Shown here in pieces: positions 1 to 9,716 of a stretch of 64,000 nt of DNA. The stretch is from Oscillospiraceae bacterium. GTDB lineage: Bacteria; Bacillota; Clostridia; Oscillospirales; Ruminococcaceae. The stretch lies in NCBI GenBank assembly GCA_017427265.1, contig JAFRTG010000046.1, forward strand, positions 1 to 64,000. The letters run 5' to 3'. The notes beneath the pieces were generated by a model that was given only the letters and a program-made list of their open reading frames with translations, did no database searches and was not told the origin of the DNA. Every line of letters begins with the position of its first letter. Position 1 is the stretch's first letter. A program made the translations under genes and the position numbers.

Positions 1-3000
1 CGGTACAACAGAATCTGCCGGGAATGTAATTGCATTGCCGTCCTGATCCTTACCGGTCAGCTGCAGCGTTGCACCCTTCAGCTCTGTGCTGCTGGTTGCA
101 TCCTGCTTGGAAATCTTCACATTCGCTGCCGATGTGGTAGTAGTAGTAGTTGTTGTTGTCGTGGTTGTGGTGGTTGTTGTAGTCGTAGTTGTCGTTGTGG
201 TCGTAGTAGTAGTGGTTGTGGTTGTCGTCGTTGTGGTCGTGGTCGTAGTTGTCGTGCTCGTTGTTGTCGTAGTAGACGTCGTGGTCGGCGCCGTTGTGGT
301 TGTCGTAGTGGTTGTCGTTTCCTTCGGAGTCGTGGTGGTTGTGGTCGTGACCTTCGGCGTTGTCGTAGTCGTTGTTGTCGTCGAGGTCGTTGTTGTGGTG
401 GTGGTCGTCGTTGTGGTGACGATCGCATCATCCTCCATCACAATAACCGTATCCGCTGCAACTGCCTCAGTGCCGATCTTCGTCAGCTTGCCGCCTTCGA
501 TCTCGAAGGTGATGTTTGTTGCAACCTCGTAGCCCTTCGGTGCTGCCTCTTCATGAAGCGTATAAACACCGTCAACGAGGTTCTTGACATTGGTTGGCGC
601 GGTGCCGGAAATCCACTTGAGCGTTTCGCCGCTTGCAGATTCGACCGTCGCGCCCTCGCCCGCTTCCACGGAATCAGCAGGGAACACCACGGTATTGCCG
701 TTCTTGTCAACGCCGGTCAGCGTCAGGGTTGCACCTTCCAACTCAGAGCTGTCCGCAGCATCCTGCTTGGAAATCTTCACATCGGCAACCTTCTCGTCAA
801 CCATGACGATCTGGCTCTTGTCCGCGATCTCCTCGCCGTTGATGACGATCTTGGTGATCTGGCCGCCGTCAACGGTAAAGGTCATGTCATTGGAAACGAG
901 ATAGCCGTTCGGAGCCGCATCCTCATGCAGTGTATAGGTACCGTCAACGAGGTTCAGTACATTGGTCGGCTCGCTGCCGGAAATCCACTTGAGCGTTTCG
1001 CCGCTGACGGATTCGCCGGTTGCCTCTTTGCCGAGCTCAAGGGAGCCGGCCGGGAAGTTTACGGTATTACCGTTTTCATCAATACCGGTCAGGGTCAGGG
1101 TTGCGCCCTTGACCTCTGCGCCGAACTGATCCTGCTTGGAAATCCTGGATTCGCCGAGCTTCTCGTCAACCATGACGATCTGGCTCTTATCTGCAATCTC
1201 TTCGCCGTTGATGACGATCTTCTTAATCTCGCCGCCCTCAACCGTGAATGTCATGTCATTGGAAACGAGATAGCCGTTCGGGGCTGCATCCTCGTGAAGC
1301 GTATAGGTACCGTCAACGAGGTTCAGTACATTGGTCGGCTTGGTGCCGGAAATCCATGCGAGCGTATCGCCGCTGCCGCTGACAAGCGTTGCACCCTCGC
1401 CGAGTGCCAGCGCATCATTTGCAAAGACAACCGCATTGCCGTTCCGATCGGTGCCGGTGAGCGTCAGGGTTGCGCCCTTGACCTCTGCACCGAACTGATC
1501 CTGCTTGGAAATCTTCACATCGGTGATGCGCTCGTCAACCATGACGATCTTGCTCTTATCCGCGACCTCTTCACCGTTGATGACGATCTTTGTGATCTCA
1601 CCCTTTTCAATGGTAAAGGTCATGTCATTGGAAACGAGATAGCCGTTCGGAGCCGCATCCTCATGCAGCGTATAGGTGCCGTCATCGAGGTTCCTGACAT
1701 TGGTCGGCTCGCTGCCGGAGATCCACTTGAGCGTCTCGCCGCTGCCGGACTCGACCTTTGCATCCTTGCCCGGTGCAACGGAATCTGCCGGGAAGCTCAC
1801 GGCATTGCCGTTCTTGTCAACGCCGGTCAGAGTCAGGGTTGCGCCCTTGACCTCTGCGCCGAACTGATCCTGCTTGGAAATCGTCTTTTCGATGATCTTC
1901 TCATCGACCATGACGACCTGCGTTTTGTCCTCGATCTCTTCGCCGTTGATGACGATTTTTGTAATCACGCCGTTCTCAACGGTAAAGGTCATGTCATTGG
2001 AAACCAGATAGCCGTTCGGGGCTGCATCCTCGTGGAGCGTATAGGTGCCGCTCACAAGGTTCCTGACATTGGTCGGCTCGCTGCCGGAAATCCACTTGAG
2101 CGTTTCGCCGCTGACGGATTCGCCGGTTGCCTCCTTGCCGAGTTCGAGAGAGCCGGCCGGGAAACTCACGGCATTGCCGTTCTTGTCAACGCCGGTCAAA
2201 GTCAGGGTTGCACCCTTAACCTCTGCGCCGAACTGATCCTGCTTGGAAATCTTGGTTTCGCCGAGCTTCTCGTCAACCATGACGACCTTGCTCTTATCCT
2301 CGACCTCTTCGCCGTTGACGACAATCTTGGTGATCTGGCCGTCCTCGATCGTAAAGGTCATGTCATTCGCAACTGCATAGCCGTTCGGAGCTGCTTCCTC
2401 ATGGAGTGTATAGGTGCCGTTCGGCAGATCCTTGACATCGGTTGCGGACTTGCCGGAAATCCATGCGAGCTGCTCGCCGCTGCCGCTGATGAGCTTGGCT
2501 TCGGTTCCGAGCTCAAGGCAGCCCTGCGGGAAGGGAATTGCATCGCCGTTTTTGTCAACGCCGGTCAGCGTCAGGGTTGCGCCCTTGACCTCTGCACCGA
2601 ATGCGTCCTGCTTGGAGATTTGGGTTCTGACGATCTGATCGTCATACATGACAACCGTATCTGCTTCGGCCGGTGCTGCACCGTCGATCTGATACAGCTT
2701 GCCGTCCTTGATCTCAAACTTGATGTCCGTTGCGACATTGTAGTTTTCCGGTGCCGCATCCTCATGCAGAAGGTAGAGACCGTCGCTCAGATTCTTGACA
2801 AAGGAAGGCTCTGTGCCGGAAATCCAGCTCAGGGACGTATCGTCTGCCGTAGTCTGCAGCTCTGCGTCTGCGCCGAGTTCCAGATTCTTTGTGTCAAAGT
2901 GAACCGGCTGCTTGTTCTTGTCCTTGCCGGTCAGAATCAGGGTTGCGCCCTTCAGCTCTGCGCTGTTGGCTGCATCCTGCTTGGAAATCTTGACTGTCGC

Positions 3001-6000
3001 TGCGTCTTTGTCTGTCATGACAATGACCGTGCCGTCCTGCACATCATTGCCGTTGATCTTGGTCAGCTTGCCGCCGTCAATCGTAAAGGTCATGTCGGTT
3101 GCAACCTGATAGCCGTCCGGTGCTGCATCCTCATGGAGCAGATATTCGCCGTCCGGCAGGTTTTCGACCGTTGTCGGGGAGTCGCCGGAGACCCACTGAA
3201 CCGTAGTCGTCTTGCCGACGGACTGCACCACTGCATTCGTGCCGGGAACGATCTTGTCAGAATCCAGCTCAATCGCGTTGCCTTCCTCGTCAACGCCGGT
3301 GAGCGTCAGGGTTGCACCGCTGATCTCATCGCCGCCGACATTCTGCTTGGAGATGACAGCCTTGCCGAGTGCGCGGTCCGTCATGACAACCTTGTTGCCG
3401 TTTTCATTTGCTTCGCCGTTGACTGTGATGACCTCGCCGTGCTTCACCTCAAATTTGATATCGGTGGTCACTGCATAGCCGTCCGGTGCCGCTTCCTCGT
3501 GGAGCGTATAGGTGCCGTCCGGCAGATCGCTGACGGTTGTCGGTGTGCTGCCGGAGATCCACTCCAGAACCGTACCGTCCTCGGTCGTGTTCAGAGTTGC
3601 CTGATCGCCGAGCGAAACATCGCTGACCTTCAGCTGAATGTCATTGCCGTTTTTGTCCTTGCCGGAGAGCGTCAGGGTCGCGCCCTTCAGCTCCTCGCTG
3701 CCGGTGCTCTGCTTGGAAAGCTCAACACGGACGATCTTCTTGTCCTCCATGATGATCTTCTGAGAGGTAACAGGCTCACCGTTGACCTTTACAATCTTGC
3801 CGTCCTCGACGTCAAACGTCATTTCGGTTGCAATTTCGTAGCCGTTCGGTGCTGCATTTTCGAGCAGCGTATAGCTGCCGTCCGGCAGGTTCTTGATCTT
3901 CGTCGGGGTTGTGCCGGACTTCCACTTCAGTTCGCCGGCGTTGTCTCCGTCCAAAATCTCCGCGCTGACGCCCGGAACAATATTCTTCTTTTCCAGCTGA
4001 AGGACTGCACCTTCCTTGTCCTTGCCGGAGAGCGTCAGGGTTGCGCCCCTGACCTCATCGCCGAACTGATCCTGCTTGGAGATCTCGGCAGAAGCGAGTG
4101 CCTTGTCTGTCATGACGATCTTGGTCGCCGTGCTGTCCTCGCCGTTGATCTTGACGATCTTTCCGTTATAAATCTCAAAGGTGATATCGGATGCGACTGC
4201 AAAGCCGTCCGGTGCTGCGTCCTCATGGAGCGTATAGGTACCGTTCACGAGGTTCTTCACCGTGGTCGGAGCAGAACCGGAAATCCACTTCAGCTCTGTG
4301 CCGCTTGCAGACCGGACATCTGCGCCGGTGCCGCCGGAGACGGAATTCTCCGGGAAGGTGATGACATTGCCGTCCTTATCCTTACCGGTCAGCGTCAGGG
4401 TTGCACCCTCGACCTCATTATTTCCGGTATCCTGCTTGGAGATTTCGGCATCAACTGTCTGTGCCTTGTCTGTCATGACAATCGTATTGCCGTTTTCGGA
4501 TTCCTGACCGTTGATCTTTGTGATTTTGCCGTTTTCGATCGTAAAGTCGATATCCGTTGTAACAAGATATCCGTCCGGAGCGGCATCCTCATGGAGATGA
4601 TATTCACCGTCGGAGAGTCCCTTGACGGTCGTCGGCGTGCTGCCGGAGATCCATGTCAGGGTTTCGGTCTCCTCGCCGGTCATGGAAAGCGCAGCCTCAT
4701 CACCGAGGGAGACATCCGGCTTCCTGAACTTGACGTTCGCGCCGTTCTTGTCCACACCTGTCAGAATCAGGGTTGCGCCCTTGAGTTCCTTGCCGCCGAG
4801 TCCCTGCTTGGAAATTACCGCATCAACCTTGGCGGTATCTGTCATTATAATAGTACTGCCGTTTTCAGGCGCCTGACCGTTGACTTCCGTCAGCTTGCCG
4901 CCTTCGATTTTGAAGGTCATATCGGTTGCGACCTGATAATCCTTCGGTGCGGTCACCTCATGGAGTGTATAGGTACCGTCCGGCAGATCCTTGACTCTGG
5001 TCGGGGTCTCGCCCGATTTCCAGACGATCTTGCCGTCAACGCACTCGTGTTCTTCGAGCTTTGCGCCGCTGCCGAGCACGACCTGGCTCTTGTTCAGGCT
5101 GATCGCCGTGCCGGAATTGTCAACGCCGGAGAGCGTCAGCTTTGCGTCCTTTAGCTCCTCGCCGCCGACATTCTGCTTGGAGATGTCAACCTTGACAACC
5201 TTGCTGTAAGCATTGTTGAAGATCAGCGTGTTCGGAATTTCAGGGAGCGGATTGTAGGTGAAGTAGTGCGCTTCATTCGGAACGCCCTGCTTGAAGCCGT
5301 CCTCATCGGCAGACTCACCGAAGGAGGCCTGTGCACGGTTCAGCAGGTTCTTGGCAATGACGTTTCCGTCTCCGCCGTTATACTTGACCGTTGCATTCGG
5401 GGCGACCAGATCATAGAACAGACCGCCCTGACCGTTTGTGATAAGGAATTTCTCTGCATCCGGTGCGTTGATGACCAGCTTCATGCCCATCACGCTGCCG
5501 TCGATGCCGCCGCTGTCCTTCAGGGCTGCAATCAGGTTTTCATCATAGTTGCCGTTCAGACCGATCGCAATGCTGTCTCTGTATGACATCTGGAAGAAGC
5601 GGCTGCTGTTCGCAATGCTGTTTGCGATATCTGCCGACTGATGTGTCACGATCTTTTCCATGTCCGGGAAGGAGATCGTATAAGCATATTTCTGGAAATC
5701 ATGCACATCACCGCTCGGCGTTTCCAGATTGATCGGGAGATAATACCGCTGACCGGTGGGGCTTACGAACCGATCCATCAGCTCCTTCGGAACCGTGACC
5801 TTGCAGTCCTCTGCCGGCAGCTTGATATTGATTGCAACCGGAACCTGCACTTCATCATTCACCCACTTATTCTGTGCGGGATCATAATGGAAGTTCTTCT
5901 CCGTTATATATACAATATTGCTCTCGTTCGCAATGATATCCGGTGTGTTTGCAATATTGTGGGATTCTGCGCTGATTGCGCTGAACGCAGAATCAAAGTT

Positions 6001-6789
6001 AATCAGCTGCTCATCCGTCTGCTCGGTCGGACCCAGCAGCGTACCGGATTCCAGCGTATTGTAATACAGCTTCAGGTTTTCAGCTGAATAGCCGTTGAAT
6101 TTTCCTTCGTAAATGCTGCCGCCCAGCATCGGCTGATACTGAATCTGGCCGCCGATGATCTTGCCGGCATAGGATTCAAACGGGGCACCGTCACCGACAT
6201 GGAAGCTGCCCGGTGCATTCAGTACGTTCGCAGCAAAGCCGCCTGCGTTATGGTTTCCGGTCTCATACTCTTCCTTCACGAATACATTGTAATTCTGCAG
6301 AACGGTGCGGATCGAATAATCGCCCGCGAAAACGGGATTGACCTTTTTGAGCATGGTGGTCTTGTTCCCGTCCTCATCCTGCACGACGACGAATGAAACG
6401 GTATAATACTGCGGCTTGTCGTCATAAGTCATACCTTCGGCGGTACCTGCTTTTTCGGTCACCTTGTACTTATATGTGTACTTGTGATCCGGTTCCAGAT
6501 CAGTCAGATCCACCTTGATATCATCAAATTTGACGGTCTCACCGTTTCTTGCAGAAACTGTGAGCTGTGTTTTGCCTTCCGGCATCGGTGCGCCGTCCAC
6601 CGGTTCGAGAACGAATTCAAATGCTTCATCTCCGGTGTAATCGCCGTCCACGGTTTTGGAAACCGGAACACTGATGATATTGTCGTTTTCCCCGGCCGCC
6701 CGTGCAAGTGCACTGAGCGGAATTGCGGTGAATCCGATTGCTGCCGCTGCCCCAAGCGACAGCAACCGGTCCTTTAGGCTCTTAGCCAT
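1..6789 (-). CDS. Giant SpaA/Cna-B-repeat surface protein (C-terminus beyond the left edge)
   Basis: At least 2263 residues; reading runs off the window at base 1. ATG at 6789 follows a strong GGAGGAG site. Residues 1 to about 33 form a Sec signal peptide. Residues ~36-150 resemble an FctA/Spy0128-type isopeptide pilin domain (GDYTGDEAFEFVLEPVDG, later YKVTEKAGTAEGMTYD). Residues ~150-510 resemble a choice-of-anchor A module (inference). From residue ~525 there are 13 tandem SpaA-type prealbumin-like domains, each about 123 residues, starting with ISKQ and ELKGATLTLTG and containing YTLHE, the usual position of the isopeptide-catalysing Glu. A mostly threonine linker (residues ~2120-2222) precedes a 14th domain that is cut. 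Such proteins are exported and usually anchored by sortase; the anchor signal is not in view. The very long open frame on the opposite strand is a shadow of the repeats. Confidence 0.9.
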   Translation of the reverse strand, partial: MAKSLKDRLLSLGAAAAIGFTAIPLSALARAAGENDNIISVPVSKTVDGDYTGDEAFEFVLEPVDGAPMPEGKTQLTVSARNGETVKFDDIKVDLTDLEPDHKYTYKYKVTEKAGTAEGMTYDDKPQYYTVSFVVVQDEDGNKTTMLKKVNPVFAGDYSIRTVLQNYNVFVKEEYETGNHNAGGFAANVLNAPGSFHVGDGAPFESYAGKIIGGQIQYQPMLGGSIYEGKFNGYSAENLKLYYNTLESGTLLGPTEQTDEQLINFDSAFSAISAESHNIANTPDIIANESNIVYITEKNFHYDPAQNKWVNDEVQVPVAINIKLPAEDCKVTVPKELMDRFVSPTGQRYYLPINLETPSGDVHDFQKYAYTISFPDMEKIVTHQSADIANSIANSSRFFQMSYRDSIAIGLNGNYDENLIAALKDSGGIDGSVMGMKLVINAPDAEKFLITNGQGGLFYDLVAPNATVKYNGGDGNVIAKNLLNRAQASFGESADEDGFKQGVPNEAHYFTYNPLPEIPNTLIFNNAYSKVVKVDISKQNVGGEELKDAKLTLSGVDNSGTAISLNKSQVVLGSGAKLEEHECVDGKIVWKSGETPTRVKDLPDGTYTLHEVTAPKDYQVATDMTFKIEGGKLTEVNGQAPENGSTIIMTDTAKVDAVISKQGLGGKELKGATLILTGVDKNGANVKFRKPDVSLGDEAALSMTGEETETLTWISGSTPTTVKGLSDGEYHLHEDAAPDGYLVTTDIDFTIENGKITKINGQESENGNTIVMTDKAQTVDAEISKQDTGNNEVEGATLTLTGKDKDGNVITFPENSVSGGTGADVRSASGTELKWISGSAPTTVKNLVNGTYTLHEDAAPDGFAVASDITFEIYNGKIVKINGEDSTATKIVMTDKALASAEISKQDQFGDEVRGATLTLSGKDKEGAVLQLEKKNIVPGVSAEILDGDNAGELKWKSGTTPTKIKNLPDGSYTLLENAAPNGYEIATEMTFDVEDGKIVKVNGEPVTSQKIIMEDKKIVRVELSKQSTGSEELKGATLTLSGKDKNGNDIQLKVSDVSLGDQATLNTTEDGTVLEWISGSTPTTVSDLPDGTYTLHEEAAPDGYAVTTDIKFEVKHGEVITVNGEANENGNKVVMTDRALGKAVISKQNVGGDEISGATLTLTGVDEEGNAIELDSDKIVPGTNAVVQSVGKTTTVQWVSGDSPTTVENLPDGEYLLHEDAAPDGYQVATDMTFTIDGGKLTKINGNDVQDGTVIVMTDKDAATVKISKQDAANSAELKGATLILTGKDKNKQPVHFDTKNLELGADAELQTTADDTSLSWISGTEPSFVKNLSDGLYLLHEDAAPENYNVATDIKFEIKDGKLYQIDGAAPAEADTVVMYDDQIVRTQISKQDAFGAEVKGATLTLTGVDKNGDAIPFPQGCLELGTEAKLISGSGEQLAWISGKSATDVKDLPNGTYTLHEEAAPNGYAVANDMTFTIEDGQITKIVVNGEEVEDKSKVVMVDEKLGETKISKQDQFGAEVKGATLTLTGVDKNGNAVSFPAGSLELGKEATGESVSGETLKWISGSEPTNVRNLVSGTYTLHEDAAPNGYLVSNDMTFTVENGVITKIVINGEEIEDKTQVVMVDEKIIEKTISKQDQFGAEVKGATLTLTGVDKNGNAVSFPADSVAPGKDAKVESGSGETLKWISGSEPTNVRNLDDGTYTLHEDAAPNGYLVSNDMTFTIEKGEITKIVINGEEVADKSKIVMVDERITDVKISKQDQFGAEVKGATLTLTGTDRNGNAVVFANDALALGEGATLVSGSGDTLAWISGTKPTNVLNLVDGTYTLHEDAAPNGYLVSNDMTFTVEGGEIKKIVINGEEIADKSQIVMVDEKLGESRISKQDQFGAEVKGATLTLTGIDENGNTVNFPAGSLELGKEATGESVSGETLKWISGSEPTNVLNLVDGTYTLHEDAAPNGYLVSNDMTFTVDGGQITKIVINGEEIADKSQIVMVDEKVADVKISKQDAADSSELEGATLTLTGVDKNGNTVVFPADSVEAGEGATVESASGETLKWISGTAPTNVKNLVDGVYTLHEEAAPKGYEVATNITFEIEGGKLTKIGTEAVAADTVIVMEDDAIVTTTTTTTTTTTSTTTTTTTTPKVTTTTTTTPKETTTTTTTTTAPTTTSTTTTTSTTTTTTTTTTTTTTTTTTTTTTTTTTTTTTTTTTTTTTTTTSAANVKISKQDATSSTELKGATLQLTGKDQDGNAITFPADSVVP
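101..5190 (-). repeat. Tandem ~369-bp repeats encoding SpaA-type domains
   Basis: The plus-strand signature CTGCTTGGA(A/G)AT recurs near 101, 761, 1129, 1499, 1868, 2238, 2607, 2975, 3340, 3709, 4070, 4430, 4801 and 5170. Spacing is 360-371 bp except for the 660-bp step that contains the threonine linker. Units 761-2607 are more alike than units 2975-5170, which suggests recent internal duplication at the C-terminal side of the array. Confidence 0.9.
125..431 (-). repeat. Low-complexity threonine-codon tract (poly-Thr linker)
   Basis: About 100 consecutive codons are almost all Thr, interrupted by a few Ser, Pro, Lys, Val, Glu and Ala (TPKV, TPKE, APTTTS). ACN codons are mixed, so the run is not a simple trinucleotide repeat. 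It separates the 13th SpaA domain from the partial 14th and would act as an extended, possibly O-glycosylated spacer (inference). Confidence 0.9.
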
Positions 6790-6932
6790 TCAATTCTCCT
6801 CCAATCGTAATGCGTTGATTTCAGGCTGTGCGCGCCCGCACCGCCGCTTCCCGATTATGTCCGCAGCAACTCCCTCTGATGCTGCTTCTCTTCGGTTCTG
6901 TCTCCTGCCCGGATGTCATTTGCAGCAGTCGG

Positions 6933-6971
6933 CTAACCCGATGCAAGTTCAGTGGTGAATATTCTCAGCAT
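6933..6971 (-). CDS. Possible 12-codon leader peptide upstream of the giant surface protein
   Basis: In the roughly 255-nt leader of the surface protein gene an ATG at 6971 is preceded by GAGGAGGG at good spacing and reads MLRIFTTELASG then TAG. The Shine-Dalgarno match is as strong as that of the main gene. It may be a regulatory upstream reading frame; no clear alternative terminator hairpin was found next to it, so function is unknown. Confidence 0.4.
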   Translation of the reverse strand: MLRIFTTELASG

Positions 6972-7050
6972 TTTTCCAAATCCCTCCTCGTTTTTAGACA
7001 GACTGTATAATTGCAGCGTGCAATTCTCACTAGTCTGCCCATTCTACTAT

Positions 7051-7079
7051 ATTATATCCGAATGGGGTGAAAATGTCAA
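7051..7079 (-). promoter_or_regulatory. Sigma-A promoter of the giant surface protein gene
   Basis: On the minus strand TTGACA (7079-7074), a 17-bp spacer and TATAAT (7056-7051) give a perfect consensus. Transcription would start near 7045 and leave a leader of about 255 nt. Confidence 0.85.
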
Positions 7080-7439
7080 GCTTTTCTACGAAAATTCGTC
7101 ATTTTTTTAAGTATTTGAAATGCGCTCTCCGGTTTTTTTATTCTTCCCGTATAATTCTTCGTTGATATTTTTACTATCGCATGAAAACCAACGTATTTCC
7201 GACAAAATCAAATTTGTATTATTTAAAATTTCAGGTTTGATCTTACAGCGATGCCAAAGCTGTATTGTTAACTATTATTTATACAACACGTATACATTTT
7301 TGGCAGTATCCGCCAGTTTTCTTTTCCTGATACACCCGTTCCTTGTTTAATTCTTTCGCCCTTTGACGTTTTATCGCATTAACGCTTTCATGCAATCATA
7401 AAATCGCTGCATTTTCCGGCAGGAATCTCCATGTTTTTC
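7080..7439. other. AT-rich intergenic stretch between divergent promoters
   Basis: Lies between the divergent promoters of the surface protein gene and the GH42 gene. I see no supported gene, RNA or clear inverted repeat; a 76-codon open frame at 7120-7350 lacks a ribosome binding site and a credible protein composition. Confidence 0.6.
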
Positions 7440-7468
7440 TTGACGCGGCAGTGATTATCGGTTATAAT
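7440..7468 (+). promoter_or_regulatory. Sigma-A promoter of the GH42 gene
   Basis: TTGACG (7440-7445), 17-bp spacer, TATAAT (7463-7468). The start point near 7475 leaves a short leader with AAGGAGG at 7506-7512 ahead of the ATG at 7521. Confidence 0.8.
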
Positions 7469-7520
7469 AGAGATAATTATCCCGGAAAAGATCTGACGGT
7501 TTGAAAAGGAGGTTCTGCCC

Positions 7521-9575
7521 ATGCAAAGCATCACACCGTATCCGCATATGCTGCACGGCTGCGACTATAATCCCGAACAGTGGCGGAACCGCCCGGAAAT
7601 TCTCGATCAGGATATCATCCGGATGCAGCAGGCCAATATCAACTGTGCATCACTCGGCATTTTTGCGTGGGCAGCTCTGGAGCCGGAGGAGGGGCGCTAT
7701 GACCTTGACTGGCTCGAAGAGATCATGAACCGGCTGCATCAGCGCGGCATTTACACGGTTCTGGCGACGCCCTCCGCGGCAAGCCCGATGTGGCTTGCAC
7801 ACAAATATCCGGAAACACGCCGCGTCGGGGCGGACAGAATCCGCATTCTGCCGGGCGGCCGGCACAATCACTGTTATACTTCGCCGGTTTACCGCGAAAA
7901 GGTTCGTGCGGTAAACGAACAGCTTGCTGCAAGATTTGCGCATCATCCGGGACTGATTCTCTGGCATGTCGGCAACGAGTTCCAGGGGGAATGTCACTGC
8001 GAACTTTGTCAGGCGGCATTCCGGGAATGGCTCCGTGAACGCTACGGCACGCTCGATGCGCTGAATGCTGCATGGTGGACGGCCTTCTGGTCGAATACCT
8101 ATACCGACTGGGAACAGATCGAATCCCCGGCGCCGCACGGCGAAACAGCAATCCACGGGCTCAATCTCGACTGGAAGCGTTTCTGCACCGCGCAGACACG
8201 CAGCTTTCTCGATGCAGAAATCGCAGTGCTGAAAGCCGCAAATCCGGTAATTCCCGTCACAACCAATTTCATGGGATTCTATGACGGCCTCAATTACCGG
8301 GAGATTGCAAAATCGCTGGACGTCATCTCGTGGGACAGCTATCCGCTCTGGCACAGCGAACAAAGCGGCGACGAAAGCAGCAGTGCCTTCCGCGCAGATG
8401 CGTTTTCCGATATGTGCCGCTGTATGCTCGGCAAACCGTTTTTACTGATGGAAAACACGCCCTCACAGACAAACTGGCAGCCCGTCTGCCGGCCGAAAAC
8501 ATGGGGCTTTCACCGTCTGACCGCCGTGTCCTGTCTGGCGCACGGCGCAGACTCCGTGCAGTATTTCCAGTGGCGGCAGAGCAGGGGATGCGCCGAAAAA
8601 TTCCACGGCGCCGTCATGACGCACGCAAACCGCACGGATACGCGCGTCTTTCAGGAGGTCAGCGATCTCGGCAGCACGCTGAAGCGCCTCGACGCGCTCT
8701 GCGGTGCGAAAACCGTCGCAAATATTGCGATTTTATATGATATGGAAAGTCACTGGGCGGTCAATGATGCAAAAGGGCCGCGCAATCAGGGCATCGGCGA
8801 TACCGACCTGATGCTCCGTTTCTATCTGCCGTTCTGGAAGGCCGGATACGCCGTCGATTTTGTCGATGCGGAAGCCGACTTCTCCGGCTATCATCTGCTC
8901 TGCGTCCCGATGCTCTATCTGCTGCGCGGCGATACCGCAAAACGCATCCGTGATTTTACGCTGCAGGGCGGAACGGTCATTCTGACCATGCACAGCGGCG
9001 TGACCGACGCGCATGACCTCTGCTATATGGGCGATACGCCGGCAGAGGGACTTGCAGAGCTCGCCGGCATCCGCTTTCTTGAAATCGACCCGCTCTTTGA
9101 CGGGCAGACCGAAACCATGCATATTCAAAAGGCGCCGTTCCCGCTGGCAGAAAGCTACCGGCTGGAACGTCTCTGCGAGCGTGTTGCGGCAGAGGGCGCC
9201 GAGGTGCTCGGCGTTTATGACACGGGCAATCCCTGTATGCCGGATGACCTGCCCTGCCTGACGCGCCATCCGTTCGGAAGAGGCACCGCCTATTATCTCG
9301 GCGGCTTTGCGGAAGAGCGCTTCTTCTCGGATTTTCTGATCTCGCTTGCGGAGCGGCTCGGACTGCTGCCCGCACTGGATACGACGCTGCCGCACGGCGT
9401 AACGGCTGCGGCGCGGCAGGGAAAAGACGGTACCGTGTTCTATTTTGTGATGAACTGGAACCGCGAGCAGAAATCCGTCAATCTGCCGTTCCCGCTGAAG
9501 GATTTTGAAACCGGCAAGTTCTATCAGAGCAAGCTGCCGCTTTCGCCCTACGGCGCAAAAATCCTAATCCGGTAA
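7521..9575 (+). CDS. GH42 beta-galactosidase
   Basis: 684 residues, the usual length of glycoside hydrolase family 42, which releases terminal beta-galactose from oligosaccharides by a retaining mechanism. The N-terminal TIM barrel shows GCDYNPEQW near the start and WHVGNEF with the acid/base Glu at residue 153. The nucleophile Glu is about residue 311 in LLMENTPSQTNW. The zinc-site cysteines of the family are present (NHCYTS and CHCELC). C-terminal trimerisation and beta domains follow. There is no signal peptide, so it is cytoplasmic and acts on imported galactosides. It has its own promoter and no transporter beside it; whether beta-galactosides or alpha-arabinosides are the natural substrate cannot be told from sequence. 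Confidence 0.93.
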   Translation: MQSITPYPHMLHGCDYNPEQWRNRPEILDQDIIRMQQANINCASLGIFAWAALEPEEGRYDLDWLEEIMNRLHQRGIYTVLATPSAASPMWLAHKYPETRRVGADRIRILPGGRHNHCYTSPVYREKVRAVNEQLAARFAHHPGLILWHVGNEFQGECHCELCQAAFREWLRERYGTLDALNAAWWTAFWSNTYTDWEQIESPAPHGETAIHGLNLDWKRFCTAQTRSFLDAEIAVLKAANPVIPVTTNFMGFYDGLNYREIAKSLDVISWDSYPLWHSEQSGDESSSAFRADAFSDMCRCMLGKPFLLMENTPSQTNWQPVCRPKTWGFHRLTAVSCLAHGADSVQYFQWRQSRGCAEKFHGAVMTHANRTDTRVFQEVSDLGSTLKRLDALCGAKTVANIAILYDMESHWAVNDAKGPRNQGIGDTDLMLRFYLPFWKAGYAVDFVDAEADFSGYHLLCVPMLYLLRGDTAKRIRDFTLQGGTVILTMHSGVTDAHDLCYMGDTPAEGLAELAGIRFLEIDPLFDGQTETMHIQKAPFPLAESYRLERLCERVAAEGAEVLGVYDTGNPCMPDDLPCLTRHPFGRGTAYYLGGFAEERFFSDFLISLAERLGLLPALDTTLPHGVTAAARQGKDGTVFYFVMNWNREQKSVNLPFPLKDFETGKFYQSKLPLSPYGAKILIR

Positions 9576-9716
9576 AAAATTGCGTTTTTCCGGCAGAAGG
9601 CCGGGGCTTATCCGCATCCGGAGAAGGAAACTTACGGAAATATGTATATTTGCTGCACGGAAGATGCTCGGAAAAATACGGGCGTCTCTCCTGCAGACTG
9701 ACCGGAGGAATCCAGA

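Noticed and set aside
86-532. Poly-valine open frame on the plus strand
   Set aside because: Complement of the threonine-codon tract of the surface protein.
553-5154. 1533-codon open frame on the plus strand with a repeated pattern
   Set aside because: Exact antisense shadow of the SpaA repeats; no ribosome binding site and the minus-strand frame has clear domains, signal peptide and promoter.
7386-7400. 14-base match TTTCATGCAATCAT also present near 60050
   Set aside because: A match of this length is expected by chance in a 64-kb window and the flanks differ.
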